DNA from: Phycisphaerae bacterium
GTDB taxonomy: Bacteria; Planctomycetota; Phycisphaerae; Sedimentisphaerales; Anaerobacaceae
Length of the DNA stretch: 33,782 nt
Direction: 5' to 3'
NCBI GenBank assembly: GCA_016782865.1
Contig: JADHXR010000085.1
Span: 1-33,782 of the forward strand
This document shows positions 26,661 to 33,782 of this stretch, piece by piece (position 1 is the first letter of the stretch; every line of letters begins with the position of its first letter). Position numbers and translations under genes: made by a program. Below the pieces are notes generated by a model, which made no database searches, was not told the DNA's origin, and saw only the letters and a list, made by a program, of their open reading frames with translations.

Positions 26661-27529
26661 TGGTACGTCTGCCTCGAAAGGCCCGCGAGTCCCTGCACAC
26701 GCTGGACCGGCTGAAAATGCGAACGCCGGCAGGCGCCGAGGTGCCGCTTGCCACGGTGGCCGACGTCACCTTCGTCAAGGCGCCCTCGTTCATCGAGCGT
26801 AACGACCGCGCCGAAGTGATCCGGATTGGCGAGATGCCCGAAGACGAGAAGGTGGACATCGTCGGCATCGCAAAAGAGGCGACGCCGGTGATTGAGGACA
26901 TGGTCAACGAAGACAGCGACCTCTCGTTCGTGTTCAGGGGCTATATCGCCGGACACGCCGAGTCGCGCCGGCGGACGATCATCGGCTCGGTCGCCCTGCT
27001 CTTTGCGCTGTTTGCACTTCTGGCGATACCCTTCAAATCACTGCTCCAACCGATTTACGTCCTCCTCGCCGTGCCGTTCGGCATCATCGGAGCGCTGGTG
27101 GGCCACATCGTGATGGGCATCACGCCGTCCTATCTCTCCGTTTTTGGGATGCTCGCTTTAGCCGGAGTCGCGGTAAACGATGCGCTGGTCCTTGTCGACT
27201 ACATCAACCGCCGATGCCGGGATGGCGCGGCTCTGCACGAGGCCGTGATGGAAGCGGGCCCAAGGCGATTTCGGCCCATCATTCTCACCTCGGCGACCAC
27301 TTTTGTCGGTTTGCTCCCATTGCTCATGGATCGATCTCTCCAGGCTCAATTCCTTGTCCCAATGGCGGTTTCCTTGGGTGCCGGCATTCTCTTTTCGACC
27401 GTGATCACGCTCTATCTCATCCCCTGCGCCCTGCTTCTGTCAGACGACCTGGGCAAGGGGTTTGCCCGGATCCGAAATTGGTACTTTCGACCGTTTGCCA
27501 CCTCAAGAGCTGAAGGAGCCGTCAAGTAA
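26660..27529 (+). pseudogene. C-terminal fragment of an RND efflux pump (AcrB-type)
   Basis: 289 residues open, against about 1030 for a complete AcrB-type pump. Homology begins at the first codon in the middle of the second porter region ('RTPAGAEVPLATVADVTFVK') and runs through the last six membrane helices ('IIGSVALLFALFALLAIPFK', 'GMLALAGVAVNDALVLVDYI', 'FRPIILTSATTFVGLLPLL') to a normal end. The N-terminal 70% is missing, including the first membrane half and the entry part of the porter domain, so it cannot pump alone. An in-frame TAG lies just three codons before the ATG, and the fragment abuts the glgP stop. No membrane-fusion or outer-membrane partner gene is present. It is best read as a deletion remnant; a partial protein could still be made by coupling with glgP. 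Confidence 0.85.
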
Positions 27530-27561
27530 GACTCCCAACTCCTTACACTACGAAGTCACAG

Positions 27562-30018
27562 TCAGGAATTCGACATTCTCAATTCAAGATTCTCAATTCG
27601 TTCCGGCTTGCCCCAGGTCTTGTAGAGGTCGATGAGATTGTTCCATGACTCTAACGTGTGCGGGTGTGTGTCACCGAGTTTAAGGCATCGGCCTTCGAGA
27701 GCTTCGAGAAGTAACTTTTCTGCCTCATCATATCGAGCTTGCTCTTTGTAAAGTACAGCTAAGTCGTTCTTGGATTCCAGAGTGTCCGGGTGATCGTCAC
27801 CGAACTCGTGCTGCCTGCCCTTCAATGCCTCATCAAATAATATCTCTGCTTGGTTGTATTGTTTCTGTTTTGTATGGAGCACAGCGTAAGCATTCACAAA
27901 GCTTAGTGTCAAAGGGTGTTCCTCACGCAGCCGCTCACGAGCGATTGGCAGCGCCTCGTTGAATATAGTCTGCGCCTCTTTGTATCGGTCTCGATCTATA
28001 TAGAGTCGGACAAGGCCATACATGGAGTGCAGCGTATGCCTGTGCTCATCACCCTGCGCCAGGCGCTGCGTCTCCAATGACTTGACAAACAGCGTCTCTG
28101 CTTTGTCGTACCGGCCCAGCTCTATATATACATTGCCAAGCGGATACGCGTACTGGAGTTCCCACCACTTGCCTAAATCATCAGCAGTCCATTCGACATT
28201 CTCCAGTGTCTCCACAAAAAGCCGCTCCGCCTCTTTGTACCTGCCCTGGCGCCAGTACACAGCGGCAAGGTTACACCTGTAATAAGGAAGACGGGGAGCA
28301 TTCTCCTCTCCGAACTCATGCTGGATTATTTGTAATGTCTTGTCAAACAACGATTCCGCTTCTTTGTACTTGCCCAGGTAATAGAACGCCACGGCTAGGG
28401 CATTCATGGTACCCACCTGCCGTTCCAAACTAAACACGCGTTTCCCGGTTTGGACATTCTTTCTACACAGACGCTCCATATCGTGATATCGACCTTGGAT
28501 CCAGTAAACCATAGCAAGCTTACACTGTGCCTCCAGTGTAAGCGCATGCTCCTCGCCATGGTGCTGCCGATAGATTCGGATCGCATTCAGTATGTGTGAC
28601 TGAGCCTTTGTTGACTCGTCAAGGACCCAGTACATCCAGCCCAGCTTCTCACTGATCCTTGCCTCAATGAGCGGCTTGTCCTTGAACTTACCCTCAAGGC
28701 TCTTCGAGGCGGCATCGAGCATATAGCTAATAGTTGCTCCACCGACACTTGTCTCGGTCACCGAGCCCAGAACATCATTTTCGAGGAAGTCGGCGATGAG
28801 CTGCGCCTCTGCACGGGCGCGAGCTTGGCCGATAGCCAAAACGGTCGAGACAACAATCCCTGTTATAAGCACAGCCAATAACGCGGCAATGCCAGTGACC
28901 AATGATCGATTGCGGCGGACGAATTTCTTAAGTCGGTAAATGGTGCTTAGCGGCCCGGCCAGCAGCGGAGCGCCCTTTAAGTAGTTCTCAATATCGTCTG
29001 CAAGTTCTGAAGCCGAGCGATAGCGCTCTGACCGTTCCTTACGCATCGCCTTGAGTGGAATCCATTCAAGCTCCTTATGCAGCTTCTTGGCAAGCGTTGT
29101 AATCTCGGTCCGGCGGCTCTGCGCGACATTTTTAGCCTCCTCGCCCAGGCTTGACAAACGGGTGCTTGGTGTCTTGGGATCGGTTTCTCGGATGATCTGC
29201 CGGATGTGCTCGATTCCGCCTTCGCGAAAGGTTGTAGAATCGAACGGCAATACGCCGGTCAACAGGACATACAACAACACGCCTAACGAATAAATATCCG
29301 AACGGGTGTCGATGTCCTCGACGGCCATATCCGCCTGCTCGGGACTCATATACTCCGGCGTGCCCAACATTTGGCTGTCCTCAGTTGCCAGTGTACGTTC
29401 GGTCAGAGGCATACTGAGAGCTTTGGCTACCCCAAAATCAATAATCTTGGGAACCGCCTTATCATCCTGGGTTGAGACCAGGATATTTGACGGCTTGATA
29501 TCCCGATGAATAATCCCTTTCTGATGGGCATGATGCACGGCGAGACAGACTTGTCGGAATAGAATAACCCGATCTTCTATAGTAAGCTTGTGACGGTCGC
29601 AATGCTCGGTAATGGATAAGCCCTTAACATACTCCATAACAAAGTAAGGTCGGCCGGCCTTTGTCGTCCCGGCGTCATAGACATGAGCAATATTCGGATG
29701 ATCCAATAGCGCTAAGGCCTGACGTTCTGCCTCGAAACGGGCGATAACCCGCTTCGAATCCATACCTGGCTTGATTACTTTTAGGGCCACCTTGCGTCTA
29801 ATAGGCTGCTTCTGCTCAGCCAGATAGACAATACCCATTCCCCCTTCACCTAAGACATTGAGCAATTTGTAGCGTCCGATCTCGCCGCCGGGCTTCTCCA
29901 TGATTTGTTCAAGGGAAGCGGTCGCAACCTCATGGCCAGCACTTTCCTCTTCCAGACCAACAGCGAAGAGCCGCTTGAGGCGATCAGGATCCTTTCCAAA
30001 TGTGGATTTTTTGGCCAT
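27562..30018 (-). CDS. Membrane Ser/Thr protein kinase with C-terminal TPR repeats (kinase 2)
   Basis: 818 residues, same plan as kinase 1: N-terminus 'AKKSTFGKDPDRLKRLFAV', kinase domain with GEGGMG (57-62), K80, HRD (171-173) and DFG (194-196), a membrane segment near 373-395 and TPRs from about 460. All catalytic residues are kept. The kinase domain and the juxtamembrane part are nearly the same as in kinase 1 at protein and DNA level, while the TPRs differ in many places, so the two may share targets but sense different partners. The final residues are repeat-derived rather than the ending seen in kinase 1. The start matches that of kinase 1, though no strong ribosome site is visible. It follows a sigma factor gene on the same strand by 145 bases, a pairing common in Planctomycetota. 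Confidence 0.93.
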   Translation of the reverse strand: MAKKSTFGKDPDRLKRLFAVGLEEESAGHEVATASLEQIMEKPGGEIGRYKLLNVLGEGGMGIVYLAEQKQPIRRKVALKVIKPGMDSKRVIARFEAERQALALLDHPNIAHVYDAGTTKAGRPYFVMEYVKGLSITEHCDRHKLTIEDRVILFRQVCLAVHHAHQKGIIHRDIKPSNILVSTQDDKAVPKIIDFGVAKALSMPLTERTLATEDSQMLGTPEYMSPEQADMAVEDIDTRSDIYSLGVLLYVLLTGVLPFDSTTFREGGIEHIRQIIRETDPKTPSTRLSSLGEEAKNVAQSRRTEITTLAKKLHKELEWIPLKAMRKERSERYRSASELADDIENYLKGAPLLAGPLSTIYRLKKFVRRNRSLVTGIAALLAVLITGIVVSTVLAIGQARARAEAQLIADFLENDVLGSVTETSVGGATISYMLDAASKSLEGKFKDKPLIEARISEKLGWMYWVLDESTKAQSHILNAIRIYRQHHGEEHALTLEAQCKLAMVYWIQGRYHDMERLCRKNVQTGKRVFSLERQVGTMNALAVAFYYLGKYKEAESLFDKTLQIIQHEFGEENAPRLPYYRCNLAAVYWRQGRYKEAERLFVETLENVEWTADDLGKWWELQYAYPLGNVYIELGRYDKAETLFVKSLETQRLAQGDEHRHTLHSMYGLVRLYIDRDRYKEAQTIFNEALPIARERLREEHPLTLSFVNAYAVLHTKQKQYNQAEILFDEALKGRQHEFGDDHPDTLESKNDLAVLYKEQARYDEAEKLLLEALEGRCLKLGDTHPHTLESWNNLIDLYKTWGKPERIENLELRMSNS
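27565..27600. repeat. Tandem 14-base repeat forming the 3' end of kinase 2
   Basis: ATTCTCAATTC occurs at 27575-27585 and again at 27589-27599. On the minus strand this encodes the kinase 2 ending 'IENLELRMSNS', a peptide typical of intergenic repeats read by chance. Kinase 1 ends quite differently at the same place. Confidence 0.6.
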
Positions 30019-30163
30019 AGTCAGACAATCCAGATTAGCTATTCGCTATATAACCACGTGCTCGGTATATGTTTTATCGAGGCATACAAAACGAACGTAC
30101 TAATGACGTTACTGCCTTTTCTATCTTTAAATCCAAGAATTATTTGAAATGCTGCGCTTCTTC

Positions 30164-30942
30164 TCAAAAAAATTGCATAATTTCTTCTAATTCTTGATTT
30201 ATCTGGGCCTCTGAGGTCAGAGTATTACAAATATACTGCTTCAAAGCTGCCTGGAAGCGCCTTTTGACGGTAATGTTCATATTGGAAGCCTTCTTTTCAT
30301 CTTCAATCCCGTATTTCCTGCAAATATCGGCCAGGGATAGAGGTTCAACGTTTTCTAAAATGGATTGCACGACTCTGTCGTGAAAGATATTCCAGTGGAT
30401 TTCCATACCATCCTGGCAACATTTAGCCTCTACTTCAGACAAAATCTGGTCCAGTAGTGTCGACAACCAGGCGTAATTGTAGGTATCCTCCGGGCTTAAA
30501 TTTGAGATGGCCTGGGGCACATCCACCGGATCAATTGTCTCAAGCCGGACTAACTTATCTGCTGGTATACGTTTCTTAGCGGCCTCTGCGTTTCGTATAT
30601 TAATGAGATATTGATTGAGCGTATGGAGTAAAAATGACCGGAAACGTCCTTTGCATTGATCCGCCCTTTGGACCAGATTCCGATTTAGTACGACTTCGTG
30701 AAAAAAACCTTGTGTCAAATCCTGGCCTGCTCATTGCCGTAGCCCTTGCGTCGCAAGTAGCAGTAGATAGGCTTCCAGTACCTTTTGAGCAATAGGTCGA
30801 TTAGTGCTCGTTCTCTGTCGTCTTTTGATTTGATATTCTCGATCAGCGACCAGTGGGTGGTGAGAAATACTTCCCCGGTTCCCCCCATATCTGTTTGATC
30901 GTGGTGTCTGGGCACCTTAGGCCTCTGATAATCAGCTATCAT
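30164..30942 (-). pseudogene. ECF-type sigma factor gene, split by a one-base frameshift
   Basis: Two overlapping frames together give one sigma factor of about 240-260 residues. The first (30715-30942) has 'FLTTHWSLIENI' and 'YWKPIYCYLRRKGYGNEQA'. The second (30164-30718) continues with 'LTQGFFHEVVLNRNLVQRAD', 'GRFRSFLLHTLNQYLINI' and a C-terminal region 4 ('LSLADICRKYGIEDEKKAS'). The usual reading ...EQAQDLTQGFF... is broken by the lack of one base near 30724, in conserved region 2.2, which contacts core polymerase. The second frame could start at TTG 30718, overlapping the stop as TTGA, but would lack the first part of region 2. The true start may be ATG 30888, since the strong promoter leaves almost no leader before 30942. 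It is probably a regulator of the kinase 2 unit, now inactive unless the frame is restored. Confidence 0.82.
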
Positions 30943-30956
30943 CTGCTTTTATTCAT

Positions 30957-30985
30957 ATCATAGACAATAAATAACGTATTGTCAA
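30957..30985 (-). promoter_or_regulatory. Near-consensus promoter for the sigma factor gene
   Basis: On the minus strand a perfect TTGACA (30980-30985) and TATGAT (30957-30962, five of six) are exactly 17 bases apart, the best match to a housekeeping promoter in the window. The predicted start near 30950 lies about eight bases before ATG 30942 and about 60 before ATG 30888. Confidence 0.65.
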
Positions 30986-31176
30986 ACATTTACGTTTTAA
31001 CTGGTTGTCACAAATTGTTTTTTTAATTTTTTTTGAAAATGCGCGCAGCATCTCGGATTTTTCTTGGATTATGTTACAGAGACACAACGCCAGCCAGACA
31101 CTTGAGGTCAAATATCGATTATCAGATATGGTTTTATTATATAACTTTGCCCTGAGGGCAGAAAGGAAGGTGTAGC

Positions 31177-33291
31177 ATGAAATGGTTGAATGATTACAGA
31201 ATTAGGTTAATGTTTTTTGGATTTATAGCGGCTATTGTGCTTGGCGATATCGAGCTTGCAAATGGCGCGACTGTTGCCGTAGGGCCAGGAGGAGCCTACG
31301 ATGTTGACACTATACAGGTGGGGATAGATGCAGCAATTGACGGAGATACGGTGCTGGTGGCATCGGGTGAGTATGTAATCACCGAGCCGATCACATTCCG
31401 AGGCAAGGCCATCACGGTCCAATCAGAGGCCGGGCCGGAGGAGACCACCATCCGAATGGACACGCCGGTTAATACTAATCGTGGCAGCGTCGTGATTTTC
31501 GAGAACAACGAGACCGCCGAATCCATTCTTGAGGGATTCACGATCACCAATGGCAAAGGTTGTTGGGTTGCTTCCCATGGCGCCTTCCATGGCGGAGGCA
31601 TCTACTTCAATGACTCTTCTGGTACAGTGAAAAATTGTCTAATAGTCCGGAACAGTGCGAAATATGAGGGTGGAGTCAATTGTGATTTGTCTTCCTCGCC
31701 AACCTTGATCGATTGCATCATCGCAGAGAATTCGGCTGGAGAAAATGCGGGCGGCGTGGCCGCGGCTGTGGGTACCTCTATGACCCTAACCAACTGCATC
31801 ATCAGTAGGAACTCCGCCAAGCAATATGCTGGCGGAGCAGGCTGCGCGGAAGGCGCAGCCTTGAATTTAAAGAATTGCATCATCGCGGGGAACTCGGCGG
31901 GACTAACCGCCGGTGGCCTGATGAGCTTTAATGGAACACTCGGTAATTCTGTTACAATGACCGATTGCATCGTAACGGATAATGTAGCGATGGCAGGGGT
32001 AGGTGGCGGGATACATTTCGCCAAGGGCTCTGCGATAGTGACTAATTGCGTCATCACGAGGAATACAGCAGGATCGGGTGGGGGTGGAGTAGGCTGTGCC
32101 GGTTCAGATTCCTCCCTGAGTATTAAAAACTGCACGATCTGGGGCAACTCGACGACGGGAAGCTACTACCCCGGCTTTTCCGGCGGAGGAGTGGGCTGCT
32201 TCCTTGACTGCTCTGTCGAGGTGACGAATAGCATCATCTGGGGAAACACATCTCCAAGTGGAGATCAGATCGCTGTAACGCAGGGGGCCTCAGCATTGAT
32301 TATTGCCTATAGCAACGTAGCCGGCGGACAGGCAGAGGCTCATGTTGATGGCGGCTGCACTCTCAACTGGGGCGAGGGCAATATTGACGCCAATCCACTT
32401 TTTGCCGAACCAGGCTATTGGGCTGATATCAATGACCCGAACATGATTGTTCAACCAGATGACCCCAATGCCGTGTGGATTGACGGTGATTACCATCTTA
32501 AATCCGAAGCAGGCCGATGGGAGCCTTATAGTGAAAGCTGGGTAATGGATGATGTAACGAGTCCCTGCATCGACCGCGGTGATCCACAGAGTCCAGTAGG
32601 CGATGAGCCGGATCCTAATGGCGCCAGAATCAATATGGGTGCTTACGGCGGCACGCCAGAGGCGAGTATGTCCATAGGACAGCTTCTGCCACTGCCGCCG
32701 CTAGCCCACTGGAAGCTAGACGAGACCGAAGGCGATATTGCCTATGACAGCGTGGGTATAAATGATGCCCTTGTCACTGGCGATCCTCTCTGGCAACCGT
32801 CGGGCGGGCCGGTAGATGGCGCGCTTCAATTAGACGGAATTGATGATTATGTCAGCACGTCGTTTGTCCTGAATCCTGAGGATGGCCCCTTCAGTATATT
32901 CGCTTGGATCAAAGGGGGTGCTCCTGGTCAGGTTATTGTTTCTCAAGAAGGCGGAGTAAGCTGGTTGATGGCCGATACCTCTGATGGAGTGCTGATAACA
33001 AACCTTCGAGCACCAGCGACGACGGGCCGGAACGCCAAGCCGGCGGGACCGCCGCTAATTTGTTCGACTGTCGCAACCGACAACGATTGGCATCGGGTGG
33101 GCTTCGTCAGGGATGGTAGCGATAGGGTTCTCTATGTGGATGATATCGAGGTGGCTCGCGACACGGCCGAGACTCTGGAATCCGCAAGTGGAGGTCTGTA
33201 TATCGGCGCCGCAAGTGCCCTGGAACCGGGCGGCTTCTTCTCCGGCCTGATCGACGACATCCGCATCTACAACCGGACCGTGAGCCCATAG
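31177..33291 (+). CDS. Secreted parallel beta-helix protein with C-terminal LamG domain
   Basis: 704 residues. A signal peptide ('LMFFGFIAAIVLGDIELANG') leads to a right-handed beta-helix (about 30-480) built from rungs such as 'NCIISRNSAKQYAGGAGCAE' and 'NCIIAGNSAGLTAGGLMSFN', a polymorphic-outer-membrane-protein style. A cap 'SPCIDRGDPQSPVGDEPDPN' with 'INMGAYGGTPEAS' follows. Residues about 510-704 form a LamG/concanavalin-like domain from 'LAHWKLDETEGDIAYDSVG' to 'GLIDDIRIYNRTVSP'. AAAGGAAGG lies before the ATG. It is probably surface-bound or secreted and binds polysaccharide; no catalytic site is evident. The frame continues after the TAG stop with seven more family-like codons, so the last residues seem lost by a point mutation. 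The AT-rich 30986-31176 upstream gap has no clear promoter. Confidence 0.87.
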   Translation: MKWLNDYRIRLMFFGFIAAIVLGDIELANGATVAVGPGGAYDVDTIQVGIDAAIDGDTVLVASGEYVITEPITFRGKAITVQSEAGPEETTIRMDTPVNTNRGSVVIFENNETAESILEGFTITNGKGCWVASHGAFHGGGIYFNDSSGTVKNCLIVRNSAKYEGGVNCDLSSSPTLIDCIIAENSAGENAGGVAAAVGTSMTLTNCIISRNSAKQYAGGAGCAEGAALNLKNCIIAGNSAGLTAGGLMSFNGTLGNSVTMTDCIVTDNVAMAGVGGGIHFAKGSAIVTNCVITRNTAGSGGGGVGCAGSDSSLSIKNCTIWGNSTTGSYYPGFSGGGVGCFLDCSVEVTNSIIWGNTSPSGDQIAVTQGASALIIAYSNVAGGQAEAHVDGGCTLNWGEGNIDANPLFAEPGYWADINDPNMIVQPDDPNAVWIDGDYHLKSEAGRWEPYSESWVMDDVTSPCIDRGDPQSPVGDEPDPNGARINMGAYGGTPEASMSIGQLLPLPPLAHWKLDETEGDIAYDSVGINDALVTGDPLWQPSGGPVDGALQLDGIDDYVSTSFVLNPEDGPFSIFAWIKGGAPGQVIVSQEGGVSWLMADTSDGVLITNLRAPATTGRNAKPAGPPLICSTVATDNDWHRVGFVRDGSDRVLYVDDIEVARDTAETLESASGGLYIGAASALEPGGFFSGLIDDIRIYNRTVSP

Positions 33292-33387
33292 GAAACCGAG
33301 GCTCTGGCGAGGTAGACCTTCTCAGAAGGAGATAGAACGCTTAAGGTATTGGGAGGGCTGGCACTTCGCGGAGAGACTGTCGGGCGT

Positions 33388-33406
33388 CCTCTCAAGATTT
33401 GAGAGG
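33388..33406. terminator. Short perfect hairpin downstream of the beta-helix gene
   Basis: CCTCTCAA and TTGAGAGG pair perfectly over a three-base loop, about 100 bases after the stop. There is no T-tract, so terminator function is doubtful. Confidence 0.3.
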
Positions 33407-33477
33407 TGTACTTCGTCGGACGGTTACGAGAATAGCGCATAGTGGATAGGGAAAAAACAAAGCCAATCAAAACATGT

Positions 33478-33522
33478 CCCGTTCGACAGGCTCAGGGCAG
33501 GCTCTGAGCGCAGTCGAATGGG
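33478..33522. repeat. Complete palindromic repeat (TTCGACAGGCTCAGG family)
   Basis: The left arm CCCGTTCGACAGGCTCAG and right arm CTGAGCGCAGTCGAATGGG are reverse complements with a few mismatches around a GGCAGG-type centre. Other members are at 11145-11192 (complete), 11212-11231 (partial) and 23768-23791 (one arm, inside a gene). It lies in non-coding DNA. Confidence 0.8.
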
Positions 33523-33541
33523 CCAACTTCCGCAGATGAGC

Positions 33542-33596
33542 GGAACCTCACTTTTGGTGACACTTTAGCCGTGCGCGGCAAAAGTGTTGGTTCCGG
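33542..33596. repeat. Hairpin-forming sequence beside repeat copy 2
   Basis: GGAACCTCACTTTT near 33542 pairs imperfectly with AAAAGTGTTGGTTCC ending near 33596, and an inner stem CACTTTAGCCG/CGGCAAAAGTG has one mismatch. It stands directly next to the GGTTCA-type repeat. Confidence 0.45.
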
Positions 33597-33602
33597 GTTA
33601 GA

Positions 33603-33652
33603 AGGTTCACGGTTCAGGGTTGGTGGCTGGTAAAACTATTTTTTTCAATGAT
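33603..33652. repeat. Interspersed repeat (GGTTCA-type), copy 2, inverted
   Basis: AAGGTTCACGGTTCAGGGTT and the following GGTGGCTGGTAAAACTA match the reverse complement of 2930-2977 with few differences. The remaining sequence to 33782 has the arms CCATAATG (near 33662) and CATTATGG (near 33738) but no gene that I can support. Confidence 0.7.
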
Positions 33653-33782
33653 CCGCATTAAGGCCATAATGAGTCGATGTGGCGTACTTCAAGAGTACTC
33701 AATAGATCGGGGAGTTTTCTGGTCGAACAGGCCTTACGCATTATGGAACGACGATGAATCGCGTTAGTCTGACACGTAGGGG

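Noticed and set aside
30700..30725. Programmed -1 frameshift in the sigma gene
   Set aside because: No classical slippery heptamer precedes the stop of the first frame; the seven-T run lies after the point where the frame is already restored.
13029..33315. Genome-wide reassignment of stop codons
   Set aside because: Two genes have readable tails after different stops (TAA and TAG), but others end cleanly at TAG (10279, 17598) and TAA (14551), so local mutation is simpler.
33653..33782. Possible tRNA or attachment site at the window end
   Set aside because: Short inverted repeats are present, but no cloverleaf, anticodon arm or TPsiC-like sequence could be fitted.

Overview
The window reads as a chromosomal segment of a Planctomycetota bacterium, most likely in or near the Phycisphaerae. 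This is an inference from gene style, not from a marker-gene search. Supporting traits are two very large Ser/Thr kinases with C-terminal TPRs, one of them beside an ECF-type sigma gene; a Tat-exported sulfatase; a DUF1080 lipoprotein; a PQQ-like propeller fused to a degenerate methyltransferase-like N-terminus; a secreted protein with 'YYWRVDEV' type repeats; and a beta-helix/LamG protein ending its helix with 'NMGAYGGTPEAS'. I see no tRNA, rRNA, CRISPR array, integrase or transposase.

Layout. 0.1-2.8 kb: kinase-TPR gene 1 behind a good sigma70-type promoter whose -35 lies in a perfect palindrome. 3.0-6.2 kb: housekeeping genes, with rpsT and a TPR protein on minus and glyA on plus. 6.3-10.8 kb: a DUF1080 lipoprotein (minus), a large secreted propeller protein and a small lipoprotein. 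10.9-11.25 kb: an island of short repeats. 11.4-18.4 kb: a sulfatase followed by a tightly packed five-gene operon (GntP-type permease, exported DUF4867-like cupin, two-subunit transketolase, single-cysteine Asp/Glu-racemase-superfamily enzyme). 18.6-20.3 kb: a secreted DUF4038/GH140-like glycosidase, convergent with a 1152-residue secreted multidomain protein (20.3-23.8 kb, minus). 24.1-27.5 kb: glycogen phosphorylase, then a C-terminal fragment of an RND efflux pump abutting its stop codon. 27.6-30.9 kb: kinase-TPR gene 2 and a frame-disrupted sigma factor gene (minus). 31.2-33.3 kb: a secreted beta-helix/LamG protein. The end is repeat-rich non-coding DNA.

The most interesting candidate system is the 11.4-20.3 kb block. 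Its order suggests a route for a sulfated or apiose-like plant or algal sugar: desulfation and glycoside cleavage outside the cytoplasm, import of a small sugar or sugar acid by the GntP permease, then cleavage by a dedicated split transketolase. No sugar kinase lies in the window, and two enzymes (the exported cupin and the single-Cys racemase-like protein) have no obvious place in a pathway I know. The substrate is a hypothesis.

A second theme is genome wear by short interspersed repeats and small lesions. A palindromic repeat arm is read in frame in a signal peptide, a repeat forms the C-terminus of kinase 2, a one-base shift splits the sigma gene, a pump is truncated at the glgP stop, and two genes have readable coding sequence after their stop codons.
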